Source: JAGMXM01 sp964458325
GTDB lineage: Bacteria > Verrucomicrobiota > Verrucomicrobiia > Limisphaerales > UBA1319
Reading direction: 5' to 3'
NCBI GenBank assembly: GCA_964458325.1
Contig: CAYWIM010000073.1
Coordinates: 1-24,960, forward strand
Length of the DNA: 24,960 nt
The number at the start of each line of letters is the position of its first letter. Position 1 is the first letter of the stretch. The notes below the pieces were generated by a model. It was given only the letters and a program-made list of their open reading frames with translations, did not search any database and was not told the origin of the DNA. Of this stretch, positions 22,354 to 24,960 are shown piece by piece. A program made the position numbers and the translations under genes.

Positions 22354-23091
22354 TCAAGGGGCGCGCCCAGCGCGGGTCATGGGTACAAAGCGCACAGGCA
22401 GGACGGCCTGCTGGTGAACGGCGCCGCCGCGCTTTTCGAGCCGCACCAGCGACTGGTCATGAAGGGGGCCCACGGGGATGATCATCCGGCCGCCCTCCTT
22501 GAGCTGGTCGATCAGCGGCTGGGGCACATGATCCGGCGCGCAGGTGACGATGACAGCATCGAATGGGGCGCGCTCCGGCCAGCCCTGGTAGCCGTCTCCG
22601 ACCCGGACGTGGACGTTGGTGCAGCCGAGCCGCTGGAGGGCGGCTTCGGCCTGCCGCGCCAGCGGCTCGACGATCTCGATCGTGTAGACCTCGGCGACCA
22701 AGGGGGACAGAACGGCCGCCTGGTAACCCGACCCCGTTCCCACTTCGAGCACGCGATCCTTGGGCTGCGGATCCAGCTGCTCGGTCATGAACGCCACGAT
22801 GTAGGGCTGCGAAATCGTCTGGTGATGGCCGATCGGCAGCGGAAAATCTCCGTAGGCATCGTTTCGGTCGGCTTCGGGGACGAATTGATGGCGGGGCACG
22901 GTGGCCATGGCCTTCAGCACCCGCGGATTCCGGATGTCGCGCCCAGGGGCCTCGAGCTGATCGGCCACCATCCGCTGGCGCCGGACCGCATATTCGGGAT
23001 CGGCGGGCATGGCACCGCCTTCTCCGGGAGCAAGGCTGCATCCCCCGAGCAGCAGGATGCCAATGCCCAACCCCATCCACAACCAGACCAT
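22354..23091 (-). CDS. pcm: Exported protein-L-isoaspartate O-methyltransferase, lipoprotein form
   Basis: A 245-residue SAM-dependent enzyme that methylates isoaspartyl residues so that damaged Asp/Asn sites can be repaired. Family signatures are VPRHQFVPEADRNDAYGD, GHHQTISQPYIVAFMTEQL, the SAM-binding VLEVGTGSGYQAAVLSPL, YTIEIVEPLA, and PFDAVIVTCAPDHVPQPL. The chain begins with a lipoprotein signal (VWLWMGLGIGILLLGGC, Cys18 then Ser), so this copy would sit in the periplasm, probably anchored to the outer membrane. The standard enzyme is cytosolic; exported versions are known in several Gram-negative lineages. ATG 23091 gives a proper lipobox; an upstream TTG at 23148 would only add a charged tail. 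It is divergent from thiE with a short spacer and followed by a small secreted protein gene. Confidence 0.88.
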   Translation of the reverse strand: MVWLWMGLGIGILLLGGCSLAPGEGGAMPADPEYAVRRQRMVADQLEAPGRDIRNPRVLKAMATVPRHQFVPEADRNDAYGDFPLPIGHHQTISQPYIVAFMTEQLDPQPKDRVLEVGTGSGYQAAVLSPLVAEVYTIEIVEPLARQAEAALQRLGCTNVHVRVGDGYQGWPERAPFDAVIVTCAPDHVPQPLIDQLKEGGRMIIPVGPLHDQSLVRLEKRGGAVHQQAVLPVRFVPMTRAGRAP

Positions 23092-23147
23092 ATCGCCAAG
23101 ATAATCCGGATCCCACCGTTGACAATCCCGAAGAACAGTGCATTTCA

Positions 23148-23822
23148 ATGCGCGTGGGAATGATGCGGAAACCGTTATCCGACTGCCGGCTGTATGCGTT
23201 TATCGACCTCGGCTTTTCGCGGGCAAGCGCCCCGGAGCCCCTGCTGCGCCAGCTGGCCGATGGCGGGGCGGATCTCGTCCAGCTCCGGGCCAAGACGGCC
23301 TCGGCCGACGAGGTCCGCGCGCTGGCCGATCGGCTGCTGCCGCTGGCGGAGCAGGCGGGAGTCGGGCTTGTGCTCAACGATCACTGGCGCATCGCTTGCG
23401 AGCTGGGCGTTCCCTTTGCCCACTTGGGCGAGGAGGACTTCTTCGGCGCGGGCCGCACGCGGGCCAGCGAGATGCTTTCGCCCGAAGGGCCGACCCAGCT
23501 GGGATTGAGCGCGTCCGGGCCGGACGCGGCCCGGCGCGGCGAGGAAGCAGGCGCGGCGTACCTCGGGATTGGGCCCGTCTTTGCCACCGCCACCAAACCG
23601 GAGGCGCAACCGGCCAGCCTCGATTTCGTGCGATGGGCGGCGGCTCATGTGCAGCGGCCATGGTTTGCGATCGGCGGGATCAATCTCGATACCCTCGACC
23701 GGGTTCTCGAGGCGGGGGCGCGGCGGATCTGTGTGATCTCGGCTATTCTGAACGCGCCGGACGTGGCGCGGGCTTGCCAGGCATTTCGGCGGCGGCTAGA
23801 CTCGGCAGGGCTTGTCATATGA
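23148..23822 (+). CDS. thiE: Thiamine-phosphate synthase
   Basis: A 224-residue TIM-barrel enzyme joining the hydroxymethylpyrimidine and thiazole halves into thiamine phosphate, in the cytoplasm. Visible family motifs in order: ADLVQLRAK, VGLVLNDHWRIA (usually NDR or ND), FAHLGEEDF for pyrophosphate binding, AAYLGIGPVFATATKPEA, and WFAIGGINLDTLDRV. Length is normal. ATGs at 23148, 23160 and 23163 are all possible; the first two to five residues are not conserved, and a weak GTGGGA lies just before the later pair. The TGA overlaps the ATG of the next gene (ATGA), so the two are translationally coupled. No other thiamine gene or TPP riboswitch is seen near. Confidence 0.92.
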   Translation: MRVGMMRKPLSDCRLYAFIDLGFSRASAPEPLLRQLADGGADLVQLRAKTASADEVRALADRLLPLAEQAGVGLVLNDHWRIACELGVPFAHLGEEDFFGAGRTRASEMLSPEGPTQLGLSASGPDAARRGEEAGAAYLGIGPVFATATKPEAQPASLDFVRWAAAHVQRPWFAIGGINLDTLDRVLEAGARRICVISAILNAPDVARACQAFRRRLDSAGLVI

Positions 23823-24718
23823 GCGTTCTCATTGTTGGATCGGTAGCGTTGGATTCGATCAAAACCCCGCGCGCAGATCGGCCCCGCCTGCTGGGCGGGT
23901 CCGCCAGCCATGCCGGTGTTGCGGCCAGCTTCTTCGCGCCGGTCCGCCTGGTGGGAGTGGTTGGGGACGATTTCCCGGCGCGGTATTGGTCGCTGTTTCG
24001 GAGGCATGGGCTCGACCTCGGGGGGCTGCGGCTGGCCGCGGGCCGGACCTTTCACTGGTCAGGCGAGTATGAAGCGAACCTGAACCGGCGCCGGACCCTG
24101 GCGACCGAGCTGGGTGTGTTTGAGCGATTCTCCCCGGATCTGCCGGCGGCTTGGCGGCAGACGCCGTATGTGCTGCTGGCCAACATCGCCCCTTCGCTCC
24201 AGATCCATGTGCTGGATCAGATGCGGCGGCCGCGTTTCGTGGCGGCCGACACGATGGACCTCTGGCTGAACACGGCCATGAGCGATCTGCGGCGGCTGTT
24301 GAGGCGTGTGGACGCCCTGGTCCTCAACGACACCGAGGCGCAGCAGCTGAGCGGGTCCGACCACGTGGTGGCCGCTCTCGGCCGCATCCATCGCATGGGC
24401 CCCCGCTACGTCATCGTCAAGAAAGGCGAGCATGGCGCGATTTTGTCGGGTCCAGCCGGCCTGTTCCTGGCCCCGACCTTTCCATTGTCTCGAGTCGTGG
24501 ATCCGACGGGGGCTGGCGACTCGTTTTTAGGAGGCATGATGGGATATCTGGCGGGTGGCGATGGCCCCATCGAGCCCCGCCTCCGGCGCGCGATCGTCCA
24601 CGGCGCCGTCGTCGCGTCCTTCTGCTGCGAAGGATTCGGCCTGCGCCGGACCGATGGGATCCGCATGGCCGACATTCGCCAGCGCGTGCGCGCCCTCGAG
24701 AAAATGGTCCGGTTCTAG
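23819..24718 (+). CDS. PfkB-family carbohydrate/nucleoside kinase
   Basis: A 299-residue ribokinase-fold kinase. The N-terminus SVLIVGSVALDSIKTP and GGSASHAGVAASFF fit the substrate-binding half, LVGVVGDDF follows, and DPTGAGDSFLGG at 228-239 carries the anion hole and catalytic base Asp234. The substrate cannot be named: the members that begin this way are often annotated simply as sugar kinases, and adenosine kinase is also possible. It overlaps thiE by four bases and is followed after 29 bases by a cysteine-synthase-family gene; the grouping suggests a cofactor or sulfur-linked unit, but this is inference. The frame's extension upstream of the ATG is an artefact of thiE. Confidence 0.88.
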   Translation: MSVLIVGSVALDSIKTPRADRPRLLGGSASHAGVAASFFAPVRLVGVVGDDFPARYWSLFRRHGLDLGGLRLAAGRTFHWSGEYEANLNRRRTLATELGVFERFSPDLPAAWRQTPYVLLANIAPSLQIHVLDQMRRPRFVAADTMDLWLNTAMSDLRRLLRRVDALVLNDTEAQQLSGSDHVVAALGRIHRMGPRYVIVKKGEHGAILSGPAGLFLAPTFPLSRVVDPTGAGDSFLGGMMGYLAGGDGPIEPRLRRAIVHGAVVASFCCEGFGLRRTDGIRMADIRQRVRALEKMVRF

Positions 24719-24747
24719 GCCCCCCTGCGGATGCGGCGCACTGAATT

Positions 24748-24960
24748 ATGCTGACTGACAACGTTCTGGATCTCATCGGTCGCACGCCATTGATCCGGCT
24801 GGGAAAGGAACGGATTTTTGCCAAGGCCGAGTTTCTGAATCCGGGCGGCAGCATCAAGGACCGCGTTGCGCTGGCCACGATCGAGGGCGCCGAGCGCGAC
24901 GGCCGGCTGCGTCCGGACTCGATCATTGTCTAGTCGACGCCGGGCAACACCGGGAGCGGC
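24748..24960 (+). pseudogene. Cysteine-synthase/CBS-family gene with in-frame TAG at codon 62; cut by window end
   Basis: The first 61 residues are the N-terminus of a fold-type II PLP enzyme making cysteine or cystathionine: MLTDNVLDLIGRTPLIRL, then FLNPGGSIKDRVA with PLP lysine Lys37, then ATIEGAERDGRL. The codon after DSIIV is TAG (24931-24933), and the same frame continues STPGNTGSG, the substrate-binding loop that in relatives reads (V)ESTSGNTG or EATSGNTG. A single G-to-T change in GAG explains the stop. It may be a nonsense mutation, a sequencing or assembly error, or, less likely, readthrough. The remainder is beyond the window. Located 29 bases after the kinase gene. Confidence 0.78.

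Noticed and set aside
22303..23163. 286-codon plus-strand frame opposite the isoaspartyl methyltransferase
   Set aside because: Shadow of pcm, whose SAM-binding and substrate motifs are clear on the minus strand.

Overview
The window is G+C-rich and densely coded, and comes from a two-membrane (Gram-negative-type) bacterium. It encodes an RND pump with a lipoprotein adaptor, several Sec-type signal peptides and a lipoprotein methyltransferase. The gene families are a CehA/McbA-type PHP metallohydrolase, a WPQWRG-type PQQ-like beta-propeller, an alpha-galactosidase/formylglycine-generating-enzyme fusion, a secreted C69 dipeptidase and a tannase-family esterase. Very few starts have a recognisable Shine-Dalgarno sequence. 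That mix fits the PVC group, most likely Verrucomicrobiota or Planctomycetota. This is inference from gene content; no marker gene such as rRNA is present.

Layout. (1) 1-6205, plus strand: a secreted tannase-family esterase, a small secreted EF-hand protein, a CehA/McbA-type metallohydrolase, and a fragment of a glycosidase-like/FGE protein. This stretch has been rearranged. It holds pieces of two intergenic element families whose ends start with GGGGTC, and a 32-base fragment near the left edge nearly identical to part of the damaged fourth gene. (2) 6222-9265, minus strand: a two-gene unit, a secreted TIM-barrel-like protein followed by a C69 dipeptidase. (3) 9266-9922: 657 bases without a gene, holding a 30-base tandem duplication and a 348-base MITE-like element with about 32-base terminal inverted repeats. 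(4) 9923-11254, minus strand: PQQ-like beta-propeller. (5) 11403-16027, plus strand: RND adaptor and permease, separated by 161 bases of non-coding sequence. (6) 16021-19785: a divergent pair, an atypical sigma-54-activator-type AAA+ protein (minus) and a TPR-AAA+ ATPase (plus), with a candidate sigma-54 promoter between them pointing at the ATPase. (7) 19851-21874, plus strand: WbpP-type UDP-HexNAc 4-epimerase and, overlapping by GTGA, a ZIP-family metal transporter. (8) 21858-23091, minus strand: an exported lipoprotein isoaspartyl methyltransferase and a small secreted protein of unknown function. (9) 23148-24960, plus strand: thiE, a PfkB kinase coupled by ATGA, and a cysteine-synthase-family gene carrying an in-frame TAG at codon 62, cut by the window end.

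The best candidate for an undescribed system is region 6: a bacterial-enhancer-binding-protein-like ATPase with Asn for Asp in Walker B, GSFSGA in place of GAFTGA and no visible C-terminal helix-turn-helix, facing a TPR-AAA+ ATPase preceded by a GG-N10-GC promoter-like site. The regions that most need re-examination are the rearranged one (1-6205) and the MITE-like element (9569-9916). I saw no tRNA, rRNA, CRISPR array, full insertion sequence or replication origin.
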